This document shows positions 1 to 7,176 of a stretch of 12,408 bases of DNA, piece by piece. The notes below the pieces were generated by a model that was not told the DNA's origin, made no database searches, and worked only from the letters and a program-made list of their open reading frames with translations. Numbering within the stretch: the first letter of the stretch is position 1; the number at the start of each line of letters is the position of its first letter. The DNA comes from G039029935 sp039029935 (GTDB lineage Bacteria > Chloroflexota > Anaerolineae > Caldilineales > Caldilineaceae). The position numbers and the translations under genes are program-made. The stretch covers positions 1 to 12,408 of the forward strand of contig JBCCFC010000265.1 in assembly GCA_039029935.1 (NCBI GenBank), given 5' to 3'.

Positions 1-2
1 AA

Positions 3-1175
3 GAAGTGGAAAAGATGTTAGACTGTAAAAACCCAAAGAATGGATTTGCAACCTATCTATGTTTACACTGTGGAGAAGATAAAAAAGTTCCATTTACCTG
101 TAAAAGTCGAATATGTAGCTCATGTGGAAAAAAATATGCAGATGAGTGGGCAGAAGAGCTAAGTGGAAGATTGTGGAATGTACCGCATAGGCATATAACG
201 TTTACAGTGCCGGATGTGCTGTGGGGTATATTGGAGGAAAATAAGGAATGGAGGAAAGTATTATTTGATGCATAAAATGAAATATTGAAGGAGGTGATGA
301 AACATAATGCAGGTGTGGTACTAACATTACACCCATATGGAAAAGACATGAAAGTAAACTATCACATACATGCACTGGTAACAGAAGGAGGGATGGATAA
401 GAATGGAAGGTGGAGAAGCCAACCATTTATCCGATACGAAAGTCTACGAAACAAGTGGAAATATGAGGTGCTGATAAGATTGAGAGAAGAGATGCCGGAC
501 GAATATGAGTATATAAAACTAATAAATGATTTGTTTATGAGATACAAGAATGGATTCTATGTAAATGCCGAATCGAAAGTAAAAGATGGAAAGGGGATAG
601 GAAAATACATAGGAAGGTATTTGCGACATCCGGCAATAGCAGACAGTCAAATTGTATCGTATGATGGCGAAAGTATAACCTTTAGATATAAAGATAGAAG
701 TGAAAGTGGAAAGACAGTATTGCTGACAAAGAAAGTACCCGTGTTGGAATTTATTCACGATGTCATTCGGCATATTCCACCCAAACAATTCAAGATGGTA
801 AGATATTATGGATTATATGCCCCAAGAAAGAAAGAGAAGGTGAAGCAGCTAATGCAGCAGATTGGCAGCATGTTAGGACGTGCGATATGTAAGCTCACAT
901 GGCGTGAGCGACGAATACGGACCTTTGGTCAAGACCCATTAACCTGTTGGAAATGTGGCTTAACAGACATGGTCCTGTACTCTCTGACAATCCCTGACGG
1001 GCATGGATTGAAGACCATTGGAGGGCGTTCATGGCTCTATGCCAGAGGCGATTGGATTGAGTCTCCTCCTGATTCTGACTTACCGTCCTCTCAATCTAGT
1101 TCACCGCCCCCTGTCTCTACCAACCCTCATCCTTCGCCTGTACAGTTGACCTTCGCCTTCCCTGTTGCTGCGTAG
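3..1175 (+). pseudogene. IS91-type HUH/Y2 transposase, 5'-truncated and split by an in-frame stop
   Basis: The reading frame enters from the left edge and runs to 272, where a TAA (273-275) interrupts it. It continues in the same frame to 1175, so this is one gene with a nonsense codon, not a frameshift. The N-terminal part has a zinc-finger-like set of cysteines (CLHCG, CKSRICSSCG) followed by VPHRHITFTVP, as in IS91/IS801-type transposases. After the stop come the HUH metal motif HIH (363-371, in NYHIHALV) and a YxxxY pair (KYIGRYL, tyrosines at 606-608 and 618-620). Together these are the signature of rolling-circle Y2 transposases. A CWKCG motif lies near the C-terminus, then a Pro/Ser-rich tail. 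The family nicks and transfers single-stranded DNA. The stop falls in the conserved LFDA-NE-LKEV stretch, so the copy is probably inactive unless the stop is read through. Base use is purine-rich and AT-rich, unlike the kinase and regulator genes beside it. Confidence 0.85.
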
Positions 1176-1414
1176 CCGCTTTCTTGTTTCATCATCCCTT
1201 CTCCGTTCGCTACAACTTTTCCCACCCCATTCCACTCTCTTCTTATTTTCACCTACTCTTCTTTCCTTTGCAACTTTTCCCTTTTTTCTCACCCTCCATA
1301 AACCCTTGTCTATCGTGTCTTGGCTTTCAGATCACTCCTCATTCTTGCTTTTTAACAATATACTTGATTATATTCGTTTCTAAATGTTTTCCTTATACTT
1401 TTCAACACTCTCTA
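1176..1414 (+). mobile_element. 3' non-coding end of the IS91-type element (pyrimidine-rich)
   Basis: No convincing gene lies between the transposase stop and the kinase remnant. The plus strand is very rich in C and T from about 1075 to 1345. A small hairpin AATATA-CTTGAT-TATATT lies at 1357-1374, about 40 nt before the point where kinase similarity begins (about 1413-1417). IS91-family elements carry their replication origin (oriIS) at this end, so the hairpin could belong to it, but I cannot match a known oriIS sequence or the usual GTTC/CTTG target at the junction. The exact boundary is inferred from where the kinase protein stops making sense. Confidence 0.45.
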
Positions 1415-2010
1415 TAGGGCTGTCCGTCAAATAACTCTGGGGCCATATAGAGCGGTGTGCCAGCCGAGCCAAAGACACTGGCCTCATCACGCGTCACGGC
1501 CAACCCAAAATCTAACAGACACACGGTATCTTGGTGGACCAACACATTGGCTGGCTTGAGGTCACGATGGAGAACCTCACGTCGATGCAGGTAGGCCAAC
1601 GCTTGGAGCAGTTGCTGGATTAGGTCAAGCTGATAGGCTAGGGGATGATCTTGGGCTGCATCCAAAATTGTTTGCCCATCAGGGAGATAGGTCATGGTGT
1701 AGAAGGGTTGCGTTTCAGCATCTGCACTCGTCACATCAAAGCCATAATCCAGCACACTGATGATATTGGGGTGACGTAGCCCTGCCATAATTTGGAATTC
1801 GTGCGCCAGTGCCAGACGTAGGTCCTCTTCAGCCATCCCAGAGCTTAATGCCTGTTTGGGCAATTTCTCCACCTGCTTGAGCGCAATCGTGTCACCCGTG
1901 AGCTTATCTGTGGCTTGGTAGACTACGCCCATGCCGCCCTGTCCAAGCCGTTGGTGCAGTCGATAGCGACGATTGCCCGCTGTTGTTTGTTCCTGAGTTT
2001 GATTTGCCAT
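1402..2010 (-). pseudogene. Hanks-type Ser/Thr protein kinase, truncated after the APE motif
   Basis: The remaining 202 residues show an orderly kinase N-lobe and active site: glycine loop GQGGMGVVY (24-31), catalytic lysine in ALKQ (K45), likely helix-C glutamate E71, the catalytic loop HRDLKPAN (148-155), DFG (167-169), and GTPLYMAPE ending at 192. These residues transfer phosphate from ATP to Ser/Thr of target proteins. The normal protein would continue with the rest of the C-lobe and usually sensor, AAA or TPR domains. Here the frame leaves the family after GQPY (about residue 199) and stops three codons later, exactly where the IS91-type sequence begins. The gene is therefore 3'-truncated by the insertion. 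The start ATG (2008-2010) has no clear Shine-Dalgarno sequence. It is divergent from the BTAD/NB-ARC regulator, and the pair may once have formed a signalling unit. Codon use resembles the regulator gene. Confidence 0.9.
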
Positions 2011-2068
2011 GATAGTGATTGTGTAGATTGTTGTGTATAATTACGTGCTGAAATGCTTCCCCGCGATA

Positions 2069-2139
2069 GACCTCCGGTAGGTGTCCGCCCTGAGTCTGTT
2101 TGATATCAACTATTCATCTGCGGACACCTGCCGGAGGTC
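2069..2139. repeat. Inverted repeat, 20-bp arms, upstream of the kinase
   Basis: The arms at 2069-2088 and 2120-2139 are complementary except for one position (T in the left arm, G in the right arm, which could wobble-pair in RNA). They enclose a 31-nt loop. Each arm contains GGTGTCCGC or its complement (2080-2088 plus, 2120-2128 minus). It lies upstream of both divergent genes, so it is not a terminator for either. It could be an operator, a REP-like palindrome or a small element relic. Confidence 0.7.
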
Positions 2140-2310
2140 GGGCTTGTCTCCCACTCAACGACGAAGCCCTATAAAATGCAACGTTTTTCTATATAATAAA
2201 ATTGAACTGTTGAAAAATATTTTTTGTTTCCTGATGAAAATCAGTCACAAGTCATGATTTATGGTATTGTTGATTAGATTTAAACAACGGCTACAGGATA
2301 CTATGTGGGT

Positions 2311-2352
2311 GTCATCCAAAACGTCACCAGAAACGTCACCAAAATGTCATCA
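2311..2352 (+). repeat. Four tandem GTCAyC-type iterons
   Basis: GTCATCC, GTCACCA, GTCACCA and GTCATCA begin at 2311, 2323, 2335 and 2346, a spacing of 12, 12 and 11 bp, each followed by an A-rich gap. The spacing is close to one helical turn, so a protein oligomer could bind them all on one face of the DNA. SARP/BTAD-type activators are known to use direct repeats at about 11-bp spacing, and the next gene encodes a BTAD protein. Autoregulation is possible but is an inference. Two more GTCA words stand at 2244 and 2251. Confidence 0.6.
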
Positions 2353-2575
2353 AAAAAATCTCAAGCACATTGCCCAAGTAAATTTATTGAGAATCAGTCA
2401 TTTGACTTAACGTTTTAGTTTACAAGAGGGTTGTTAAAGTTTCATGGGATTGCGGGGTGTCCGCTGACCCCAATGCTATTACAGAAAATCTCACCTAGAG
2501 GGTACCCGAACAGGTTGTATTCAATTTGCTACAGTATACTGATAAGAGTTCATAAATTAATTGTGTATAAACCCA

Positions 2576-2700
2576 CACCGCCGTGAACGGACGGTGCTAC
2601 ATAACGACGGCCCATGAATGGCCCTTTTACCCATAGGCGCAAAGCCCGGTTCAGCGAGCGTCGTTGTTTAGCCCTGCGGTTTTAACCCAGGGCGGGTTTT
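2576..2700 (+). other. Highly structured segment, possible non-coding RNA or 5' leader
   Basis: Several nested complementary pairs can be drawn. A stem CACCGCCGT (2576-2584) pairs with ACGGACGGTG (2587-2596), with one bulge. ATAACGACG (2601-2609) pairs with CGTCGTTGT (2659-2667) and encloses the hairpin GGCCCAT-GA-ATGGCC (about 2609-2623) and a short GGC/GCC stem (2636-2646). A final hairpin GCCCTG (2671-2676) with CAGGGC (2688-2693), extended inside by GGTT/AACC, is followed by GGGTTTT and resembles an intrinsic terminator. I do not recognise the class. Options are a structured mRNA leader with attenuator for the regulator gene, or the remnant end (omega-RNA-like) of an IS200/IS605-type element. 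Confidence 0.4.
2671..2700 (+). terminator. Terminator-like hairpin upstream of the regulator gene
   Basis: Stem GCCCTG-C-GGTT with AACC-CAGGGC (2671-2693), then GGGTTTT. The U run is short and interrupted by GGG, so strength is doubtful. It lies 92 nt before the regulator start, so it could attenuate transcription or end an upstream RNA. Confidence 0.35.
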
Positions 2701-2746
2701 ATCAATTTATTTTATGAACGCCCATCAGTATACTTCCCGTTATAGA

Positions 2747-2764
2747 CACCGAATTGATTCGGTG
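2747..2764 (+). promoter_or_regulatory. Perfect 8-bp palindrome in the leader of the regulator gene
   Basis: CACCGAAT-TG-ATTCGGTG ends 27 nt before the ATG at 2792. It is either an operator-like dyad or a leader hairpin. Its position fits repression or control of translation, but nothing identifies the binding partner. Confidence 0.45.
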
Positions 2765-2777
2765 GCTTAAAATAAGG

Positions 2778-2795
2778 ATGCTCAGAAAGAAATGA
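2778..2795 (+). CDS. Possible 5-codon leader peptide overlapping the regulator start
   Basis: ATG at 2778 opens a five-codon frame (MLRKK) whose TGA (2793-2795) overlaps the regulator ATG (2792-2794). The best Shine-Dalgarno-like sequence nearby, AAGGA (2774-2778), runs into this small frame rather than sitting at a normal distance from 2792. Translational coupling is possible, but short frames like this also arise by chance. Confidence 0.2.
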   Translation: MLRKK

Positions 2796-5700
2796 AGACA
2801 AATACTCAACTGACCATCAGACTGTTAGGCGTCCCAAAACTCTTGCGCCACAATCAACCCTTGACAGCACTCACACGCGCCAAATCCAATGCGCTGTTGT
2901 ACTACCTCATTGCCGTTGGACGCCCCGTTACACGCGACGAGTTGACAGCCTTGTTATGGCCGGATAGCAGCCCTGATGCGGCGCGGCGAAACTTGCGCAA
3001 TCACTTGGCGATACTCCGAAAACATCTGTCCCCCTATTTGAGCAGCACAACTGGTGAAGTTGCGTTTCAGTACACAGCGGACTGCGATAGCGATATTCAC
3101 CAATTTGAGGCATTGCAGATAGATGGCAATGGGACACAGGTTAGCCGCGCTACCGATTTGGCCGATGTTCGGCGTGTGCTTGCGCTCTATCGCGGCGACT
3201 TTCTCAGCGGCTTTATGGTCCCTAATGCGGACCTGTTCAATGACTGGGTTGGCACAAAACGCGCTGAATTAGCCATGCGATACAGCCACGCGCTCTATCA
3301 GTTGATTAAAGTCGAGGCGTCTCAGGGGAATCAGCCACAGGCACTGAGTGATTTAGACAAGTTGCTGACGACTGTGCCTTGGCATGAGGAAGGGCATCGG
3401 CTAAAGATGCGGTTGTTGGCTGAACAGGGCAAGCGCTGGGCCGCGCTGGAGCAGTATGAAACCCTGCGCGATATTCTGGACAAGGAGTTGGATGTCTCGC
3501 CCGATGAGGAGACGGAGGCATTGGCTGCGCACATCCGTGATGGACAGATTACACCAACATCGTCTTCTGATACGGTCACATCAACCGTATTATCCTCTAC
3601 AACAGATAGACCAGTTAAGGACGCAATCTTCCCACAGTATGTCAGCCCAGCCCCGCTCACAGAGCTATTGGGGCATGATATACTCTTGACAAAAGCGGTT
3701 GACTATTTGAAAAATTCTGCGCACCGTTTAGTCACATTGATGGGGATGGGTGGTGTGGGTAAAAGCCACATGGCTTTGACGTTGGGGCAACGGATGGGCG
3801 ATGCCTTTGCACATGGTGTGTGTTTTGTGCCGTTGGCTGGCATTGTGGTAGATGAGCGTGATACAGAGGAGCAAGTGATTCATAGCGTCATCGCAGAGGT
3901 GGCGAGCGCGCTCCAATTGCCATTGGGCAGTGCGGATGCGGTCATGGCGCAGGTGACGAGCTATCTACGTCGCCGTGAATTGCTGTTGATTTTGGACAAT
4001 TTTGAGCATGTGTTGGCCGCACGCTCAGTGGTGACAACGCTTTTGCAAAGTGCCCCCAAATGTACAGTCTTGGTGACTTCGCGGGTGCGCCTACAGTTGC
4101 CAAGTGAAACAGTATTGCGAGTCAAGCCACTCTCCACCCCCATGTTGGACGATGTACAGCATACACTGGACTCAGCACAATCTATCTCTGATGATGTTGT
4201 GACGACACGCTATGCCGTCATTCAACTCTTCCTCGACCGCGTCCGACGCTACAATCCCGAATTTGAGCTACATCGAGAACACTTTGGCGACATCATTCAA
4301 ATCTGCCAACAAACAGGTGGGCTACCGCTGGCCCTCGAGATGGTGGCGGGATGGACCGAGCATCTCACCCTGCCTCAGATTGCCGACCAATTACAAAAAA
4401 ATGCACAGCCCCTTTTGCAGGGTGCGACATCCGAATTAAGCTCGTACACCAGTGTGGATGATCTCTTTGAACGCTCTTGGCAACTCCTGAATGAGGTATC
4501 ACGGCGTTCACTGCTCTACATTTCACACTTCACGGCGGGCTTTGATAGCACTGCCGCAGGTGTCATTGCCAATGTAAATTTGGCTGATTTAAGACAACTG
4601 ACCGATACCTCGTTTCTCCAGTCGCAGACAAGCGGACGCTATACACTACACCCGCTTGTTCAACAATTTGTTCAGAAAAAATGGACCATGCACTATGGTG
4701 AGCATTCACGCGAAATCGACCACTTTTGGCAGGCATATTGCGCCTACTATATGATGTTTATGCATGAACGTGTGGCAAAAATGAATACAGCCGAAGGCCC
4801 ACAGGTGATGGCCGAGATGCGTCAAGAGCAGGACCACATCGCGATGGCATGGCAACAGGCCTTGCAACGACAGCAGTTGTCGCTGGTTCAACAGATGGTG
4901 GAAGCGTTTGCCCAATTTTACATGCGCAACGGTTCCTATGAGCAGGTGCTGAGAATTCTACGCCACCTGAATAACACCATACAGACTGGTCAACTGATTG
5001 CACAAACGGATCATCGCTATACATCCATGCGCTTTCAGATTGGTATTTTGCAAAGCGAAACCTACATGTATTTAGGTCAATGGGACAAGGTGCTGAATCA
5101 GGCCACAACCATACAATCACTACTCGCTGAACCCGTTGCACCACGCCAGCAAGTTCACCATTATCTGCAAATGGCGACTGTATATATGAACACGGGTGTC
5201 ATGGATGATTGTAAAACCAGCTTAGATCGCGCGGGCCAGCTACTCTCTGATGAGATGCCCTGTGAGGTTCAGCGAAATTACCATTTCTTGGTGGCAAGAT
5301 GTTGGTACATGGAAGGTGATTTCGACACATGTGCGCACCATCTTGAGTTATCAATCACTCATTGTCGTCAAGCAGAAGACCGTTGGCATGAAGCCATTTT
5401 GTTGCGCATGAGGGCTTTATTTCTGCACCCGCTCTTGACCCAAGAGCAAACGCTCTCCTATTTAGACAAAGCTTTGGCACTCAATCAAGAAACACAAAAT
5501 CGAATTGAAGAAGCGCAGGTCCTCAACGCCTATATGACCCTTACCCACTATCGCTATCAAGAAAGAAGGATTCGGCAACTGCAAAAAGCCATTGCTGTCT
5601 ATGATGATCTGGGTGAAGACTGCTATATCTACGTCTCCATCAATCATCTATGTCGAGAGTATCTTTGCTTGGGGCGTTACGCAGAGGTGCGACAGTTGTA

Positions 5701-6307
5701 CAGTACCCTATCAGCCAATATTGACAAACAGCCAGAGGTCGGCACAACCTATTGGGTGTGGGTCTTAGCCAGTCTACTGGCGCGTATTGAAGGCGATACA
5801 GCACAGGCCGTTGCGCATGGCAAAACAGCAGTCGCCATGCACCCCAACATCCGCCAGCGTGACTGTACAGCAGGGTTTCTCAGCTTGGGTCATGCACATC
5901 TGGAGCAAGGGGCGTATGGCGAGGCCCAACAAGCGTTTCAAGCTGCACTCGACCACATTCGTATCCATCCACGCACCATGTCAGAGACCTATGCGCGCGC
6001 CGGGCTGGCCGATGTCGCCTATCGACAGGGCGACTATGCAACCGCGCTGGTTGAAGTTGAATCGCTATTACCGATGCTTGATGAGGAGGAGCAACATCGC
6101 AACACCATTGAGCATTTTCACCCCCATTGGACTTGCTATCAGGTGCTGGGGTCGGTTGATGAATCCAGAGCTAAGGATGTGCTGGAACAGAGTTATGCGC
6201 AGTTGATGGAGCGAGCAGATTCGTTAGACAATGAAGAATGGCGGCGGTCGCTTTTGGAGAATGTGCGTGTGAATCGGTCGATTGCGGAGGCGATGCAAGT
6301 AGCCTAA
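2792..6307 (+). CDS. BTAD/NB-ARC/TPR transcriptional regulator (SARP/AfsR-like architecture)
   Basis: A 1171-residue cytoplasmic regulator. Residues 1 to about 95 fit the OmpR-type winged helix (RLLGVPKLL, then ALLYYLIAVGRPVTRDELTA and RRNLRNHLAILRK). The bacterial transcriptional activation domain follows to about 250 (YRGDFLSGF, then helical repeats to LDVSPDEETEAL). An NB-ARC-type ATPase comes next: P-loop GMGGVGKS (318-325), Walker B LLLILDNFEHV (about 395-405), the sensor-like LVTSR (about 427-431) and GLPLAL (about 510-515). The C-terminal 500 residues are helical and TPR-like (for example LSLGHAHLEQGAYGEAQQAFQAAL). Such proteins act as ATP-dependent switches: the repeats sense a ligand or partner and the N-terminal domain binds DNA repeats. 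The length is normal and no key motif is missing. The start is the first in-frame ATG; its Shine-Dalgarno is weak. The target genes cannot be named. The GTCA iterons upstream may be its own site. Confidence 0.9.
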   Translation: MKTNTQLTIRLLGVPKLLRHNQPLTALTRAKSNALLYYLIAVGRPVTRDELTALLWPDSSPDAARRNLRNHLAILRKHLSPYLSSTTGEVAFQYTADCDSDIHQFEALQIDGNGTQVSRATDLADVRRVLALYRGDFLSGFMVPNADLFNDWVGTKRAELAMRYSHALYQLIKVEASQGNQPQALSDLDKLLTTVPWHEEGHRLKMRLLAEQGKRWAALEQYETLRDILDKELDVSPDEETEALAAHIRDGQITPTSSSDTVTSTVLSSTTDRPVKDAIFPQYVSPAPLTELLGHDILLTKAVDYLKNSAHRLVTLMGMGGVGKSHMALTLGQRMGDAFAHGVCFVPLAGIVVDERDTEEQVIHSVIAEVASALQLPLGSADAVMAQVTSYLRRRELLLILDNFEHVLAARSVVTTLLQSAPKCTVLVTSRVRLQLPSETVLRVKPLSTPMLDDVQHTLDSAQSISDDVVTTRYAVIQLFLDRVRRYNPEFELHREHFGDIIQICQQTGGLPLALEMVAGWTEHLTLPQIADQLQKNAQPLLQGATSELSSYTSVDDLFERSWQLLNEVSRRSLLYISHFTAGFDSTAAGVIANVNLADLRQLTDTSFLQSQTSGRYTLHPLVQQFVQKKWTMHYGEHSREIDHFWQAYCAYYMMFMHERVAKMNTAEGPQVMAEMRQEQDHIAMAWQQALQRQQLSLVQQMVEAFAQFYMRNGSYEQVLRILRHLNNTIQTGQLIAQTDHRYTSMRFQIGILQSETYMYLGQWDKVLNQATTIQSLLAEPVAPRQQVHHYLQMATVYMNTGVMDDCKTSLDRAGQLLSDEMPCEVQRNYHFLVARCWYMEGDFDTCAHHLELSITHCRQAEDRWHEAILLRMRALFLHPLLTQEQTLSYLDKALALNQETQNRIEEAQVLNAYMTLTHYRYQERRIRQLQKAIAVYDDLGEDCYIYVSINHLCREYLCLGRYAEVRQLYSTLSANIDKQPEVGTTYWVWVLASLLARIEGDTAQAVAHGKTAVAMHPNIRQRDCTAGFLSLGHAHLEQGAYGEAQQAFQAALDHIRIHPRTMSETYARAGLADVAYRQGDYATALVEVESLLPMLDEEEQHRNTIEHFHPHWTCYQVLGSVDESRAKDVLEQSYAQLMERADSLDNEEWRRSLLENVRVNRSIAEAMQVA

Positions 6308-6444
6308 ACGCATGAACGCGGATGCTTTTGTGTCGAACCTTCGGGTAGTGACAGATGCAGACTGCTGATAATATATTATCTTAGCGCCACTTCCCAAAGG
6401 TCCAGCATCAATATTCGCGACTTGCAGAATGCACAGGTCTACGG
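6308..6444. other. Convergent intergenic gap with a 14-bp palindrome
   Basis: This separates the regulator end (plus) from the lyase remnant end (minus). A perfect palindrome GATAATATATTATC lies at 6367-6380. It has no GC stem or U run, so it is not a standard terminator. Nothing else is recognised. Confidence 0.5.
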
Positions 6445-7002
6445 CTACCGTATCTCTGGCAACGACTCAAACTCCGGCACAGCCACCTTATATACATTCC
6501 CATACCCCGACACATCACTGGTAAACACAACATAGCTGCCATCGGCACTAAAGCGTGGGTGTACATGTGTCTGCTGAATATGCATACTGCTGCGGTGTTG
6601 ACAGAGCGCACGCGGACCGTCAAAGCCCTCGCCGTTCCACTTCCAAAGACGCACCTCTTTGCCACCATCCCCGACAATCATCTCAAAGCCATTCGAGTGA
6701 ATGTGACCTGTCTCGGCAGGGAAGCTATACTCCTGCACTTCTGTGCCATCATAGAGACACTGCCCAAAAAACTTGTAGCCATCGGGCTTATGGCCGTGAT
6801 AGCTGATGTGGAGGCCATCGTCATGCCAGTATTCGTGACCGACCTTTTCAAGTTCCACTTCTCGTGGGCGAATCTGCCATGCATTGCCCGTGTTCATGTC
6901 CAGTCCCCAAATGCGATTATCGACTAGCTCCCATGGGCCTTCGTGACAGAAGGTGAGCAGGTGCGGTTGTGTGGGCGAAGTGTTGACGTACCCAGCATAA
7001 CA
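6445..7002 (-). pseudogene. ogl: Oligogalacturonate lyase, C-terminal half only
   Basis: The frame reads GYVNTSPTQPHLLTFCHEG, then DNRIWGLDMNTG, VGHEYWHDDG and IQQTHVHPRFSADG, and ends at VPEFESLPEIR. I recognise this as the oligogalacturonide lyase (Pectate_lyase22) family, which splits short pectin fragments by beta-elimination inside the cell. The QxxHxH set (QQTHVH, residues 108-113 counted from the ATG at 6897), which family studies link to metal binding, is present. The family is normally about 385 residues; about 186 remain. Similarity extends upstream of the ATG at 6897 to about 7002, where an AT-rich stretch and a stop (7009-7011) begin, so the N-terminal half is missing and no proper start exists. 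The natural C-terminus seems intact. It is a decaying fragment cut off by whatever lies to the right, and probably makes no active enzyme. Confidence 0.8.
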
Positions 7003-7174
7003 AATTTTTTATTTCATTTTCTATATATCAATTATATAGTTTACCCTGCCTATATCTTCATTCTACCTTAATAAATTTTAGCATTGCAAATAAATCGTAA
7101 AAGAAAGCGTAGTTTGAATTTAGCTGCAAGAAGCTATTTAACTTGTTCTAAACTAAAACGAGTTGAATGGCTTC
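7003..7174. other. AT-rich junction between the lyase remnant and the unknown-gene island
   Basis: This separates the broken lyase from the first island gene. No supported gene is present. A plus-strand frame starting near 7084 runs through here and then antisense to the neighbour, so I do not call it. The stretch likely contains the breakpoint of the insertion or deletion that removed the lyase N-terminus. It contains the left arm and loop of the hairpin at 7128-7176. Confidence 0.5.
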
Positions 7175-7176
7175 TT
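7128..7176 (+). repeat. Imperfect 18-bp hairpin beside the end of the 162-aa gene
   Basis: The left arm 7128-7145 and right arm 7159-7176 pair over 18 positions around a 13-nt loop. The three non-Watson-Crick positions are all T in the left arm opposite G in the right arm, so a plus-strand RNA would keep the full stem with G-U pairs, while a minus-strand RNA would have A-C mismatches. The right arm touches the stop codon of the minus-strand gene. It could be a weak terminator or a plus-strand RNA structure. Confidence 0.45.

Larger units (their letters stand above)
2011..2575. other. Divergent intergenic region, left part
   Basis: There is no gene here. It holds the 20-bp inverted repeat (2069-2139), an AT-rich stretch (2160-2280), a small hairpin CTGAT-GAAA-ATCAG (2231-2244) with a GNRA-type loop, the GTCA tandem repeat (2311-2352), and a GGGGT/ACCCC hairpin (2454-2458 with 2467-2471) that includes a third GGTGTCCGC copy (2456-2464). 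A -10-like TATACT lies at 2535-2540, but its -35 partner is poor, so I do not call a promoter. Confidence 0.6.

Noticed and set aside
1165..1417. Two overlapping plus-strand frames in the pyrimidine-rich tract
   Set aside because: Low-complexity Ser/Phe/Leu-rich translations with no ribosome binding site; they follow from the C/T bias.
2311..2352. CRISPR array or plasmid replication iterons
   Set aside because: Units are only 11-12 bp with no spacers, and no replication initiator gene is next to them; a regulator site fits better.
2535..2540. TATACT as the -10 of a regulator promoter
   Set aside because: The closest -35-like word, TTGTAT (2515-2520), is only 14 bp away, and no other good partner is seen.
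5787..6206. Plus-strand 139-codon frame inside the regulator gene
   Set aside because: A shadow frame of the large regulator with no motif and no ribosome binding site of its own.
6367..6380. Palindrome GATAATATATTATC as a terminator
   Set aside because: An AT-only stem with no loop and no following U run; not a credible intrinsic terminator.
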